Counted from the stretch's first letter, positions 45,686 to 58,444 are shown. The stretch is DNA of 64,000 nt from Lytechinus pictus (GCF_037042905.1 NC_087259.1:17091501-17155500); one strand, 5' to 3'. Numbers and translations are program-made. The notes: a model not told the origin generated them from the letters alone.

Positions 45686-47025
45686 TGCGAAGCAGACAGG
45701 CAGGAAGTTGGTTGGATATTCAGGTTCGATATCCAAACGCCTGTGAAGCTGGACCATATTCGATATTAAAAAATTAGGGGTTTTGAAAGCTAACTAGGGG
45801 ATTTAACAGGTGCAGCATGTCTCGGGCAACCATAAAAACACTGGCTTGCCCAAGTACGAGGACATTTAGGGGACAAACGTCAGTGAATAAAAGGGCATGA
45901 CATTTTTATTTGTTTATTTTTTTTCGAGGGGCCCTCAGGGATATCCCGACGGCCTAGCCGGGGTAACCACGTATCCTTACTTGTAGAACTCAACTCGGGC
46001 AACCAGATAAACACTAGCTTGACCCGGCGCATGCACATTTAGGGGGCTCAAATTAACAAAATTAAAGGAATAAAGGGCTATTTATCGCATTTTTTATTTA
46101 AAAAAGTATTTTTTCAAGGGGCCCCTAGGGATATCCCGACGGCCTAGCCGGGGTAACCACGTATCCTAACTATTAGAACTCGACTCGGGCAACCAGATAA
46201 ACACTAGCTTGACCCGGCGCATACACATTTAGGGGGCAACTCGGTAAAGCATCTCATGAGCAGATCTTATTCATCTATTATACTCATTCCTAATTCCTCC
46301 GCCACAAAAATAGTTCCGAAAGCTGAGTGATACAAGTATTTTTCTTTTATTCGCACAAAATATGTTCAGTGGTGGCCCATTCTTTGTTTCTAGAATCAGT
46401 CTAATCATTATACATACTCTTTTTTGTAATCAGCTTACAAACTAAAAAAGAAAATGAGAATGGGTCGGGTCGAATGAATATCTTTAGCCGTCTGTTGTAG
46501 ATCGTCATTTCTTTGAAAAAAGATGGGGGCGTATATCGATAGAAAACGTATTGTCAAAACATAAAATATGAGTATAAAGCTCCTCTAATCTTCGAATGAT
46601 TCTCAGGAGACATTTTATTTTGCATGTGTAGCCTTCAATTCAATTAATCAACAAGGAGTTATACCCCTACAAAATAAAGTTTCATGAACTAAAATGTCTC
46701 TTTTAGACGATATCGCGTGACTAATTTCAAAGCTATTGATTGATTGATTGATCGGCTAAATTTCCAAAGCGACTATAACATAATTAGAATTTAATTTCAA
46801 AATCATTTTAAAAGGCCGAAATTTTCTGGCTCGCTTCGCTCGCTGGCGACTTTTACAAATTTTTCCACATTTGCTATGTTGTGCTGCCTCAACATATTTC
46901 GTTTATTATCCGCAACTGCGTTGAACTTAATATAATATGTGGTGTATTTACCCGCAATTTGATAAAAAAATTGCCATCTGCAATGTTTAAAAATATCACG
47001 AGGTTCCGGGGGCTCCGCCCACTGT

Positions 47026-47047
47026 ACTGGAAATACGTATTTCCAGT
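47026..47047. repeat. 22-bp perfect palindrome
   Basis: ACTGGAAATAC followed at once by its reverse complement. The same core (GAAATACGTATTTC) underlies the 52-bp palindromic insert at 50475-50526. Confidence 0.8.
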
Positions 47048-48739
47048 TCAATGGCTCCGCCCCAGACCAGTGGCGGCACCAAAGGAGGAGGCCCCAGTAA
47101 GTTTCCCCCCGAAATTTTGAGAAAAAAAATGTATAGTAAACGTTGTCATAATTCTAGAAAACTGTTTTTTTGTTCTTTAAGTTTTGAAATTTTCTTATCC
47201 ATTCACCGTTAGCATTTAGCTCCCAACAATTTTGGTCACTAACATAAATCTTTGATGTCATTACATAATATTCAAAATGTCGCTCGCGCTACCCGCTCGC
47301 AGTTATTAATAATTGAGATAAGTAAATTATCTGTTCACATGGGGCTTAAAAATCCAATGTTATTAGAGTTTTCATTATTCGTTTTAGCGAGATACATATC
47401 CTGCGTATTCATAATTTTCATAAATGAAATATTTTCAGCGAATTAGATAGCCATTCAGTTCATGATTACAAAAAGTGCTTAGAACGTCCAGGTATCTTCC
47501 CCGGATATCAAAACTTTTCGGCTCGCGCTTCGCATTCGCATTATTTATTTGGTGAGATATCATCTTCATGGACCAATTTATGCAAAACAGCTAGTCCTTA
47601 ACATGTCCCTTTTCAAGTCAGTAGGGACTACATTTGAAATAAAATTAGCTCGCGCTTCTCTCTCTGTTTAAAAAAAATTGTGAGTCACCCCCCCCCTTTA
47701 TTTTGCCTCCTAGGTTAAAAACCCTGGTGCCGTCATTGCCACGGACCCGATCCGCATAGCACTGCCCCCCCCCAAAAAAGTTATACAACCGAGAACAAAA
47801 AAGAAATGATAAAAGGAAAGAAAGATGAAAGATATGATGTCATTTTTTGCATACCATTTTTTTTTCTCGCTCGCTCGATACTTATTATTAAGCAAATTTT
47901 TGCTGCATGCGCCATGGTGTGCCCCCTCTTTTTGTTCTTATCAGGCATTGAGCTTCGCCCTAATGCTCGGGGCACAATCATAAAACATCCTGTTCATACA
48001 ATGATATGACCCCTCCGTTCTCCCTTCTCTTTCTCTCCCGTTCCCCCTCATTTTCTTTCCTATCTCTACCTTTCGCTTCTCTCTCTTCTATTTTGTATTC
48101 TCTCTTTCCTCGTTGTTTTTTTTTACTCTACCCACTGGCGGCACCAAGGGATGGGGGAAAAGTCAGGACCGTGGTTCTCCATGCTTTAAATAGCCTTTTA
48201 TTTCATTAATTTTGTTAATTTGAGCCCCCTAAATGTTCATGCGCCGGGTCAAGCTAGTGTTTATCTGGTTGCCCGAGTCGAATTCTACAAGTTAGGATAC
48301 GCGGTTACCCCGGCTAGGCCGTCGGGATATCCCTGGGGGCCCCTCGAAAAAAAAAATCAAAAAATAAAAATGTCATGCCCTTTTATTCACTGACGTTTGT
48401 CCCCTAAATGTCCTCGTACTTGGGCAAGCCAGTGTCTTTATGGTTGCCCGAGACTAGCTGCACCTGTTAAACCCCCTAGTTAGCTTTCAAAACCCCTAAT
48501 TTTTTAATATCGAATTTTGGTCCAGCTTCACAGGCGTTTGAATATCGAACCTGAATATCCAACCAACTTCCTGCCGGTCTGCTTCGCATTCAAGTCGAGG
48601 GAACGAGTTAGTAAGTCGTGGGAACGAGTTAGTAAGTCGTGGGAACGAGTTAGTAAGTCGTGGGAACGAGTTAGTAAGTCGTGGTAACGAGTTACGAAAA
48701 AAAAATAATGACATGTCACCTTAGGGGCTCCGTATTGGC

Positions 48740-49300
48740 CTATCCGAAGTAACTGATTTAAAATCCTTTAAATGGATTGGTCATTTTTTAACACAATTCT
48801 TGACGAACGGGTTTTTTTTTAAGAACGATGTCCCACAGTGTGGGAAACAGTGTTATATCAATGTCATCTTCATTATGTTAAAGTCGAGCATTTTAACAGT
48901 GCAACCTTGTCCACAATGGAAACACACTGTCAATAATCACACTGCAGACATGCAGATAGATAGAGGTGTCTGCTGTGTGAAATGTCCTCCACACAACTAG
49001 AGTAAACAAAAACAGTGTGAATCCACTTTTATAGTACACTATGTGAACACATATAGTGAATACTCAACTGTCGAGGTGTCCACAGTATTATTACTTTCAC
49101 ACTATTAGATTTGAGCATTTTAAAAGTGTGGATCACATCCCCACATTATACAGTCCACTACGTCTTCACACTGTGAATACGCGTACAGCGCAGTATCCAC
49201 AGTGTCAATTATATCTACACTGTTATATCAAAATGGTTTGAATCACATATTCACATAATCCTTTATGTGAACATAAATTATGCAATGTTAACACATTGAA
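48740..49300. other. Non-coding stretch with CACAGTGTGGAA-type repeats
   Basis: CACAGTGTGG, CACACTGT and GTGTGAA pieces recur from 48833 to 49260. They resemble the MITE at 51275-52133. No exon is visible. Confidence 0.5.
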
Positions 49301-49304
49301 ATAT

Positions 49305-49530
49305 TACACTCTAAATTCCAAGGATTTAAAATAAATCCAGATCGGCTGTGAATAGTGACCAGCCGAATATTAGATTTATATTTAAACCTTGTTGATATAA
49401 ATATAAATCTAAAAGATTTGAATTCATATCTTTTTGAGATCTAAAAGTTAATCCTTAAGATTTAAAATAAATTCAAAATTCGGCTGGTCACTACTCACAG
49501 CCGATCTGAATTTTTGGAATTTAGAATGTA
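49305..49530. mobile_element. 222-bp palindromic MITE with TA duplication
   Basis: The element proper is 49307-49528. CACTCTAAATTCC pairs with GGAATTTAGAATG. Inside, AGATCGGCTGTGAATAGTG pairs with CACTACTCACAGCCGATCT, and AGCCGAATATTAGATTTA with its partner. TA lies on both sides. It is non-coding, of a Tc1/mariner-type MITE form. Confidence 0.85.
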
Positions 49531-49798
49531 CGTCCATTAAACAGTTGGTCATTTATAACCCAATTTCAGACAGTTAAATGAATTACATATACTGGTGAAA
49601 TCTGTCAACCATAAAAGTAATATTACACTCCCATTGATAAACCTGCCTTTAGCCGACCCTTTCGATTTATGGTGGCAAATCGACTTTTGCGCAAGTTTTT
49701 ACCCGATTCCCTGGCTCATGATTCACCAAACTGTTGCATAACTTTTATATCAATGGGCCAATAACGTTGTCTCATTATTTGCTCCTCTCTCATAACAG

Positions 49799-50077
49799 AT
49801 AACAATGAGGAAAGTAACCTACACAATTATCGCCTTCCTATTGCCATGTGCAGTTACCATTAATATTTATATATTGGCATCGAAAAGGCATCAAGCAAGA
49901 CTCGAACACTCCAAAGATATCCGATACACCCGGAAGGAATACAGCAAAACGGAAGAAGGAGAGCAGGAACCACTAGGCCGTGGAAGTAATGCAGTGGTTC
50001 GAAACTCAGACGTGTCGAACCGCAAAACGTCATTGTTCGGCAGTATTAATCCTGATATCATCAGTATGGCGCCAGAG
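49799..50077 (+). CDS. Carbohydrate sulfotransferase, first coding exon
   Basis: ATG at 49805 opens a 91-codon exon ending at Glu91 before GTGAGT (phase 0). A pyrimidine tract and AG at 49797-49798 precede it, so a 5' untranslated exon probably lies upstream. Residues about 7-24 (TIIAFLLPCAVTINIYIL) form one hydrophobic segment after MRKV, the signal anchor of a type II Golgi protein. The rest is a charged stem region (KRHQARLEHSKD, KTEEGEQEPLGRG) with no conserved motif. Identification rests on the later exons, which join in phase. The start is chosen because it is the only Met before the anchor. Confidence 0.8.
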
Positions 50078-51002
50078 GTGAGTATAGGCCTGCTGCTTTC
50101 ATCCTCCTACCAATACGGCTGTAAGCAGTGGATGGGGGGGGGGGGAGAGACAAGTTGCCCCAGAAATTTTGAAAACTTACATTAAAAATTGCCACAAAAT
50201 TCATCAGAAATGAGCACGAAATCCTTTAATTTCACTTCAGAAAATGCAAAAGCACTCCCATGACAGGCTTCTCCATCGCTTTCTAGATTCTTCGAGAAGT
50301 TTGAACCCCCGGAAAAATTGCATAGGCCTACAGCCATGTTTCTACCCCAAAAAAGGCCCTTTTAGGACAGCACCCTTCCAGTCTTCCACCTTCCATAACC
50401 CTTTATGTCCCGGTAGTGATTTTCTTTGGTCAGAGGATGTACACTGTTTTGTAGACAGTGAGTTCGTGCCATATCACTGAACTAGAAATACGTAGAAACA
50501 CGTATTCCACGTATTTCTAGTTCAGTGTGCCATATACACTCAAAAGGTCGTGTTCATTTTCATAACATGAAAAAAAAATAGAATTTCTTGTATGATTTTT
50601 CATTTTATTTTCTTTAACTATTTGAATACTTTCAAAAGTCGCTTTCGCCTCTCATAACTCTTTCGTACGAGTTACCGATTTTTTTTTCAATCGACTTTGG
50701 CTACCCACGGCAATTTAAAAGACGTTGGAACGTGGCAATAAGTCAAGGGAATGAGTCTCGAAAAAAATGTCATGTAACCGAAGGGTCTCCGTGAAATTTA
50801 CACTGCATTTTGGGTTGTTTTGAGCAATCATGATGATCTCTCAATCTCGATGCTACAATCACACAAACACAACCGACTTCAGACTGACCTAAGTTGATTT
50901 CAATGACATACAATCGATCGGTTTGGAATCGGTCTAGCCGGTTTGCCAGTATCAATCCTTAATATTGGGTAAAACATTTTTTCAATTTCTCAAAACTCTC
51001 AG
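50078..51002 (+). other. Sulfotransferase intron 1
   Basis: It runs from GTGAGT to CTCTCAG, both consensus sites. It holds a G-run repeat (about 50110-50350, related to 57080-57225), a 52-bp palindromic insert with flanking duplication (50466-50535) and, at about 50640-50790, a degenerate end like that of the element at 45473 (ACGGAGACCCTTCGGTTACA on the reverse strand). Confidence 0.7.
50466..50535. mobile_element. 52-bp palindromic micro-insert with 9-bp duplication
   Basis: 19-base arms (50475-50493 CACTGAACTAGAAATACGT and its complement 50509-50527) flank a 15-base loop. GTGCCATAT stands on both sides (50466-50474 and 50527-50535, sharing one base with the arm). It looks like a minimal foldback insertion. 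Confidence 0.7.
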
Positions 51003-51255
51003 GTCTTTAAAACTGTTCCTCGCCAGTTTCTGCCAGACTTCAAGAACCCGTGTTGGCGCGACGAACAAAATAAACTATTCTGCTTACCATATTTCTACGT
51101 TATTGGACTGCACAAATGCGGAACGACTGACCTGTGGTCTAAACTCATCCGACACCCGGACGTTGTGGACACAGTCCGCAAGGAACCACATTGGTGGGGT
51201 AAACGGAGACACGGTTCCATGGATTATACTCTGATACCACCACACAAGAAAGAAG
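51003..51255 (+). CDS. Carbohydrate sulfotransferase, exon 2 (PAPS-binding loop)
   Basis: This exon encodes the start of the catalytic domain: VPRQFLPDFKNPCWRDE, LPYFYVIGLHKCGTTDLWSK, LIRHPDVV and KEPHWWGKRRHG. KCGTTDL is the 5'-phosphosulfate-binding loop that holds the sulfate donor PAPS. KEPHWW soon after it is characteristic of the CHST15-like group (GalNAc-4-sulfate 6-O-sulfotransferase), which acts on chondroitin or dermatan sulfate in the Golgi. The acceptor is CTCTCAG and the donor GAAG|GTAGGA. It enters in phase 0 and leaves in phase 1. The family call is firm, the exact acceptor sugar is inferred. Confidence 0.9.
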
Positions 51256-52209
51256 GTAGGATATGCAGTACATAACCCTACTGTAAAGGACGCAGTATTC
51301 TAAAGTGTGTCACACGGTCTGTTTACAGTGAAAAGCACAAGGTATTCATTGTGTGTTTATAGTGTGGAACATAATATGTTCAAGGTGTGTTCACAGTGTG
51401 GAACATAATACGTTCTTTTATGTTCAAAGTGTGGAACAAAAATTTTACACGGTGTGTTCACAGTGTGGAACAAAATGTGTTCATGGTGTGTTTACAGTGG
51501 TGGAACACAATCCATGCATGGTGTGTTTACAGTTTAGAACACGTGTTCATGGTGTGTTCACAGTGTAGAACACAATGTGTTCATTGTGTATTCACAGTGT
51601 GGAACTCAAAGTTTTCAAGTTGTGTTCACAGTATGGAACACAATCAATGGTGTGTTTACAGTGTGGAATACAATATGTATGTGTTCACAGTGTTGAATGC
51701 AATTTGTTCATATAGTGTATTTATGGTGTGTTCACAGTGTGGAACGCAATGTATTCATGGTGTGTTCACATTGTGGAATACAATGTGTTCATGGTGTGTT
51801 CACAGTGGCACTGTGACATTGTAGCCAATAATATCCTTAGATATGCATAAATGAGCATAAATGCAGTCATAACCACCCCTTGGATACCGCTCTTACTACC
51901 CTATAGCATAGGGTTCAAATTCTAACCCCTATTTCGTAGTAAAGCACGAACGTGACCTGCTGGAAAGAACAGTGTAACACGGTGTCATCACAGTGTGTTC
52001 ACATGTAAAAATATTATTCACACTGTTGAAATGCTCAAATTTAGAAATGTGGAGGGGATTTCAAATTGTGTTCCACACTGTGAATACACTGTGGCGCACA
52101 TACCGTGTGATACTGTGTTCTTTCCGGTAGGGTTATTTCGTCAATTTCAGCCGTCTTGCTTGTGAAATATGGTTCCAAAATACACAAACCTTTCCTCTTC
52201 TTTGTACAG
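51256..52209 (+). other. Sulfotransferase intron 2
   Basis: It is 954 bases, of which 859 (51275-52133) are one MITE. Only ~19 bases after the donor and ~74 before the TTTGTACAG acceptor are left. Confidence 0.85.
51273..52135. mobile_element. MITE of GTGTTCACAGTGTGGAA repeats, filling intron 2
   Basis: The element proper is 51275-52133. ACCCTACTGTAAAGGAC at the left pairs with GTTCTTTCCGGTAGGGT at the right, each flanked by TA. The middle holds ~12 loosely repeated units around GTGTTCACAGTGTGGAACAC, ~40 bases apart. A long forward frame (51387-51824, Cys/Val/His-rich) is a repeat product. Sequence near 51958 repeats the right-end motif (GAAAGAACAGTGTAACACGG). Confidence 0.82.
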
Positions 52210-52332
52210 CTCGTCTGGTACGCGGTATGTTAACAGATGGTAAGGATGATTCTTCTTTCGATTGGTATCTCACCTGGTTCAAGATGTTTGGAGTTGATTC
52301 GGTGGAGTCGAATCCCTCACGGAAGGTTTTCG
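52210..52332 (+). CDS. Carbohydrate sulfotransferase, exon 3
   Basis: With one base carried over from exon 2 it reads ARLVRGMLTDGKDDSSFDWY, LTWFKMFGVDSVESNPSRKV, then a final Phe codon. The donor is TTCG|GTAGGA, phase 1. The acceptor tract CCTTTCCTCTTCTTTGTACAG is strong. In this family the segment lies between the PAPS loop and the acidic strand, contributing to substrate binding; I see no catalytic residue to name here. Intact, in phase with both neighbours. Confidence 0.87.
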
Positions 52333-53283
<951 letters not shown>

Positions 53284-53422
53284 GCGATGCTTCGATCAGC
53301 ACTGCTTTCAGCGTGGGTAAATCCTGGGGCTCTGAACATAGGAACTATACCAATGCTGATCTAATCCACGCAATCCAACCACATGCTAAGATAATTCTTC
53401 TCACTAGAAACCCAACAGGAAG
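53284..53422 (+). CDS. Carbohydrate sulfotransferase, exon 4 (3'-phosphate loop)
   Basis: It reads GDASISTAFSVGKSWGSEH, NADLIHAIQPHAK, then IILLTRNPTG plus the first two bases of the next codon. IILLTRNP is the strand and start of the 3'-phosphate-binding motif, normally R-D-P in many sulfotransferases and here R-N-P. GDAS at the exon start matches the family's GEAS/GDAS turn. The donor is AG|GTATCT, phase 2. Downstream exons are not found in this window, so the gene continues beyond 64000 or its remaining exons were missed. The last 35 bases are duplicated at 58994-59028. Confidence 0.88.
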
Positions 53423-53475
53423 GTATCTACTGTAACATGATTTTTTTTATCGCTTATTGTCTCGCCTGCATTATG
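53388..53475 (+). repeat. Direct repeat across the exon 4 donor, left copy
   Basis: 88 bases beginning AAGATAATTCTTCTCACTAG and ending CCTGCATTATG reappear at 58994-59080 with a single-base length difference in a T run. The copy spans the exon end, its GT donor and early intron. Confidence 0.93.
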
Positions 53476-53716
53476 ACGCCACTTTTCAGACGACGGTGTC
53501 GTCAACATTAAAATCTTAACCAAGATAATCAAGTATTTTTTTTTATCTTCTTGAATAAGTTTCAAGTCACATGGATCAAGGTCAAAAATCATTTTGAGTA
53601 AATAACTTGTGATATCGACATTGAAACCTTAACCAAGGTTAAATTTTTGAACTTGTCAGCATGAAGACCTATTTCATAAAAATTGGACATGCGCTATAAT
53701 CAAGAATTACTGATCA

Positions 53717-55640
53717 TTTGGCGTGGGTTTCACAGTCGAGTTTTATAAATGCTTTTGGAGTAAGCTAAAAGATATGTTAATGAACAGTTTAAATGAAGGA
53801 CATAGAAAGCAGCAATTGTCTCCAAGTCAAAACATGGCCATGTTGGCGTTATTGTTTAAAAAAGGAAATAAAAACATCATTCATAACTGGAGACCAATAT
53901 CAATCCTAAATGTGGATTTAAAAATTCTTGCACAAGTTCTTGCCAAACGACTACAAAATGTAATAACAAGCATTGTATCTCCCGATCAAAGTGGTTTTAT
54001 TAGAGAAAGGTCTTCAGCCGAAAATATACGTCTGGTGCAAGATATAATTGATTATTATCAGGGCATAAAAGCCCCGGGCATAATTATGTTTTGGGATTTT
54101 GAAAAAGCCTATGACAACATGAGTCATAATTTTCTATCTTACCTTTTAAAAAGATTAAATTTTGGAAATTCATTCATTCGGTGGATTCAATCGATGTATA
54201 AAAACGCAAAAGGCCGTGTTTAAAATTATGGCTGCATCTCTGAAAACTTTCAAATTAAAAGAGGTGTAAGGCAGGGGTGCCCCCTCTCATCACTACTTTT
54301 ATAATTGTTGCAGAAGTTTTGGCGACGAAAAATAAACAGAATCATATAATTGAAGGTCTCAGTTTACCGATTTCACAGATGAATGATGATCAAGTAGAAG
54401 TAAAAATATCCCAATTTGCAGATGATACAACTATATTTATGAAAAATTAAAATTCTCATTCTATTTTAATGGAAGAATTAATACTATTTGGTTCAAATGC
54501 TGGGCCAAGGATTAATTTGCAAAAAAACAAGCTGCTGAAACTTTATATTGATATTGTCCCCGGACAAATAGAATGTACTGAAGAACCGATAAAATATTTA
54601 GGTATATACGTTGGGAAAAATTAGAAAGATGTTGAAGATTATAATTGGCAAAATAAACTAGATAAGATACAAAATATTATAAGAGCATGGAAACTAAGAA
54701 ATCTTACATTTTTCGGAAAAATTATTATCATCAAAACTTTGTTGGTGTCTCAAATTGTGTATCCTGCAAAAGTGATTAGAGTTCCCCAGAAAGTAATCAA
54801 ATCTCTAAATAAAATGTTATATACCTTTATTTGGAATTCTTCAAAAGAAAACGTTAAAAGAAATGTTTGTATAAATAAAACAAACGAATGTGGTCTTGGT
54901 ATGGTCCACTTGGAATCGAAAATTGAATCGCTTAAGATTTCGTGGATAAGCAAGTGGTTAGAGCAAGGCGAACGTGCAAGGCGAATTTGGAAATTTCTTT
55001 TTAATTATTGGTTATCAAAGATTGGTGAAATTCATTTATGTTTTGAATACAATATATCAACAAAAGATATGCATTTTCTTTGTACAGAAGCAAATATACC
55101 TAGTTTTTACCATGATTTTTTTTGTAGCTGGTCTAAGTTAAGATATATTGGTATATTTGGAGTAAAATACATTGAAAATGAAATCATTTGGAATAACAGC
55201 AATATTACTTTTAATAAACGTATGTTGGTATTTGAGAAATGGAAGCTTGCAGGTATAATTAGGGTTAAAGATGTTATAAGAAATCGTCAGTGGTTAGCAC
55301 CAAATATTTTGAATAAATCTGTCTATTCTTCTCAGCTTTTATTCGATTTAGATATGCTAAATTAAAAAAGTCTTTTCCTGTTTATTGGTTGAATAAGGAA
55401 AAGTTGTTTAAGGAAAATTATCTACTCGAATTAAAAAAAAGTGAACGAATTTTAATTTCGTTAAAAAGTGGAGAACAAATAACTCTAGATAATTTACCAA
55501 CAGAAAGATATATTCTTTATTATGATCGGAGGTATCGGAAGAACCAGGCATTGTATCTTTTTGGTCTAATCTTTTCTCATTACCAGTTTCCTTTGATTGG
55601 AACCATGTATTTTATTTTAAGTTGCATTTAAGTGTGGTTA
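53717..55640 (+). pseudogene. L1/Tx1-type reverse transcriptase, first part
   Basis: It opens inside the fingers (GFTVEFYKCFW). LSPSQNMAMLALLFKKGNK, NWRPISILNVDLKILAQVLA, SPDQSGFIRERSSAENIRLV and MFWDFEKAYDNM follow. After a frameshift near 54223 come GVRQGCPLSSLL and QFADDTTIF, then stops near 54449 and 54624, and a long open piece at 54739-55365 (thumb and connection). Another shift near 55365 leads to 55389-55631. The catalytic box is FADD rather than YADD. Several stops and shifts make it older than the copy at 33912-36722. Confidence 0.88.
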
Positions 55641-55643
55641 ACA

Positions 55644-58442
55644 TAATTTAGTCAGGCAGCATATGTCATCTACTTCGAAAAATTTGCTAAGTCTGATTTT
55701 TCACTTTTATGTGATCGGTGACATCACGAGGAACAACTTTCAACTTGGTGACAAATTTCTAATGGTCATCTGGACCATGTAAGGGGTCAAAATGGGGTCA
55801 ATAGGGGTCAAATTTTGAAATCGCCCCGACTGTGTAGAGTCATACACCAAATTGCTTGTCTTGGTATACTGAACAAGAAAATTTACACAACTATATACTC
55901 TTGACCTCCCGTTAAAAAGTTATGACCGGAAATGTCAAAAGGTCAACGAACTTTCGATAAATGGCAAATTACACTGAAAGGGTTAAGAAAGCTCCTTTTT
56001 CCGTGTTATTATGCATGTGTGTACTTTTTTAATTTCGATTTTGATAAGTTCATCTTCAGAAATCCTTATCCAGAAGATATAAAGGGTCAAGACAAGGTCA
56101 GGGAAAGATCAAAAGGTCAACAAACTTTCATTGGTAGCCAAAATACACTAAAAGCGGTTAGAAGTTGGTTCTTTATTTTGAAAAATCATTTTCTAAGAAG
56201 ACATTATCCATTAGATAAAAAGGGGTCAAATGTGCTCACTTAGGAACAAAATACATAAACAGAGATAGATGTCGAATTCGGCGTGGTATCATAATATTGC
56301 AGGAATACCTCGAAACGACTTGACAAACCCTAATTCCCTTAAAATCGTATCATCTTCATGATGTTATAAGTGCAACCAGCTCTTTCCGAGTTTCTTGATT
56401 TAGGACTTCAATTCAAGATCAATTCATTTTCAATTTACTAGTCTTTGACATGCAAAGAAACATTTCATCCATTTGCTTTTGTACAGAATATTTTAATCAA
56501 TAGAAATTACTGTAATGTATAGGGTATTATGTGTAATACTATGTTAACAGATATCGATTGATCAGTGCTCCCAGCTCCTAAGAAAGATGCCTAACATCTT
56601 ATTTGGATTAACTTACGAATAAGATTATGAGGTTAGGATTGAGGATGATATGATAAGTTGGGCTCCAATTGCTCCTTAATTAATTCTAATGTGTGACGTT
56701 TTTACTATTTCTGTCAAAGAGGCAACATCGTCCAGGCGTGCTCATTAATTGTAGTTAGTCATGTCTGACCATCATGCTGATGTGATATATTCTGACCATT
56801 ACTCGATCTCTGGAGCCAAGAAGGACTACTCATTTCTGATTATGTGCTGCCATTAACACGGCTTGTAGGCCTACTTTTTTATCAAGTGTGTCTTTTTTCC
56901 AGAGCATACAACGTGAAACTAAACTTAATACCAGTTCTCACGATAGTGATGTGCATAGATGCAGATTTTGTTTTTATTCTTTTGTCGTTCTTGTTTTTTC
57001 CCACTTGCTGAACTACCTGGATGTTGCTAGAAAGAATACTCACATATGTCATTAAAGTGATTAAAGTAAACCAAGACCATACCGCAGCGGGGGGGGGGGG
57101 GGGGGGCAGTTGCACCAGAAATTGTGAAGATTTGCATTTTTACTGGAAAAAAATAAAATTGACCAAAAGAATGTACGAAATCCTTATAAATTTCACTTTA
57201 CAAAATGCAAAAGGGCCCCAATGATAAGCTCAGAACAGCACATGCACCAGAATTTTGTAGTCCTTCTTGGCTCCGGAGATCGAGTAATGGTCAGAATATA
57301 TCGTAACAGCATAATGGACACCCATGACTACAATGAGCATGCCTGCACGAAATAATATAACCGTCACACATTAAAATTGTTATTCAGGAGCAATTGGAGC
57401 CCAACTTATCATCCTCAATCCTAACCTCATTATCTTATTCGCAAGTTTAACCAAATGAAATTTTAGGCATCTTTCTTAGGAGCTGGAGCACTGATCAATC
57501 GATGTATTTATTCTGTTAACATAGTATTATACTTATACCCCAAAACATTACAATAATTTCTGCTAATTAAAATATTCTGTACAAAGCAAATGAAGGAAAT
57601 ACTTCTTTACTTATCAAAGACTAGTAAATTGAAAATGAATTGAACTTGAATTGAATTCCTTAATTCGGAAAGAAAAAAACTCGGAAAGAGCTGGTTGCAA
57701 TTATCATATCATGAAGATGATAAGATTTTAAGGGCATAAGGGTCTGTCAAGTCGTTTCAAGGTATTCATGCAATACCATAATACCACACTGAATGTATTC
57801 AATGTCTATCTCTGTTTATCGAATTTGTTCCTAAATAAGCATATTTGACCCCTTTATATATAATGTCTTCTTAGATAGAGACTTTTCAAAATAAAGAACC
57901 CACGAAAAATAAGACTTTAAAATTCTAACCGCTTTTAGTGTATTTTGGATTCCAATTAGAGTTTGTTGACCTTTTGCACCTTTCCCTGACCTTGTCTTGA
58001 CCCTTTATATCTTCTGGATAAGGACTTCTGACGATGGACTTATCAAAATCGAAAATAAAAGAGTACACACATGCATAAAAAGACGGGAAAAGGGCTTTCT
58101 TAACATTTTCAGTGTAATTTGCCATTTACCAAAAGTTCGTTGACCTTCTGACATTTCCGGTCATAACTTTTTAATGGGAGGATAAGAGTATATAGTTGTG
58201 TACACTTTCTTGTTCAGTATACCAAGACAAGCAATTTAATGTATGACTCGACACAGTCGGGGCAATTTCAAAAATTGACCCCATATTGACCCCTCACATG
58301 GTCAAGATGACCATTAGAAATTTGTCACCAAGTTGAAAGTTGTTCCTCGTGATGTCACCAATCACATAAAAGTGAAAAATCAGACTCAGCCAATTTGTCG
58401 AAGTAGCCGGTAAATTATGACATATGCTGCCTGACTAATTAA
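55644..58442. mobile_element. 2.8-kb foldback element inside the retrotransposon
   Basis: The element proper is 55651-58435. GTCAGGCAGCATATGTCAT opens it and ATGACATATGCTGCCTGAC closes it. Arms of about 1.2 kb each pair throughout (AACTTTCAACTTGGTGACAA; ACTCGATCTCTGGAGCC near 56800 against its mate near 57268). A ~430-bp centre includes an 18-base G run. The flanks are TAATTTA and TAATTAA, an imperfect 7-base duplication. No transposase is present. The repeated AGGGGTCAA/AAGGTCAA motifs in the arms are notable. Confidence 0.87.
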
Positions 58443-58444
58443 AC

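Larger units (their letters stand above)
45466..48741. mobile_element. Long inverted-repeat element with 7-bp duplication
   Basis: The element proper is 45473-48734. Its ends ACGGAGCCCCTAAGGTGAC and GTCACCTTAGGGGCTCCGTA are complements, flanked by TTGGCCT (45466-45472 and 48735-48741). Arms of about 550-750 bp pair through GGCAGGAAGTTGGTTGGATA, CACTGACGTTTGTCCCCTAA and GGCCTAGCCGGGGTAACCAC blocks. The left arm carries an internal duplication of about 190-bp spacing (45960 and 46140). The ~2-kb middle is non-coding and includes degenerate CTCGCGCTTCGC pieces of the hAT-like repeat and a CAGTGGCGGCACC end-like motif at 47070. No transposase is present. Confidence 0.85.

Noticed and set aside
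49805-50185. Reading exon 1 through to 50185 as one exon
   Set aside because: The GTGAGT donor after codon 91 joins in phase with exon 2, and the extension runs into a G-run repeat.
51387-51824. 145-residue Cys/Val/His-rich frame
   Set aside because: Repeat units of the intron 2 MITE; no other support.
51890-51935. GGTTCAAATTC looks like a tRNA B box
   Set aside because: No acceptor stem, anticodon arm or A box in the right place; lies inside the MITE.
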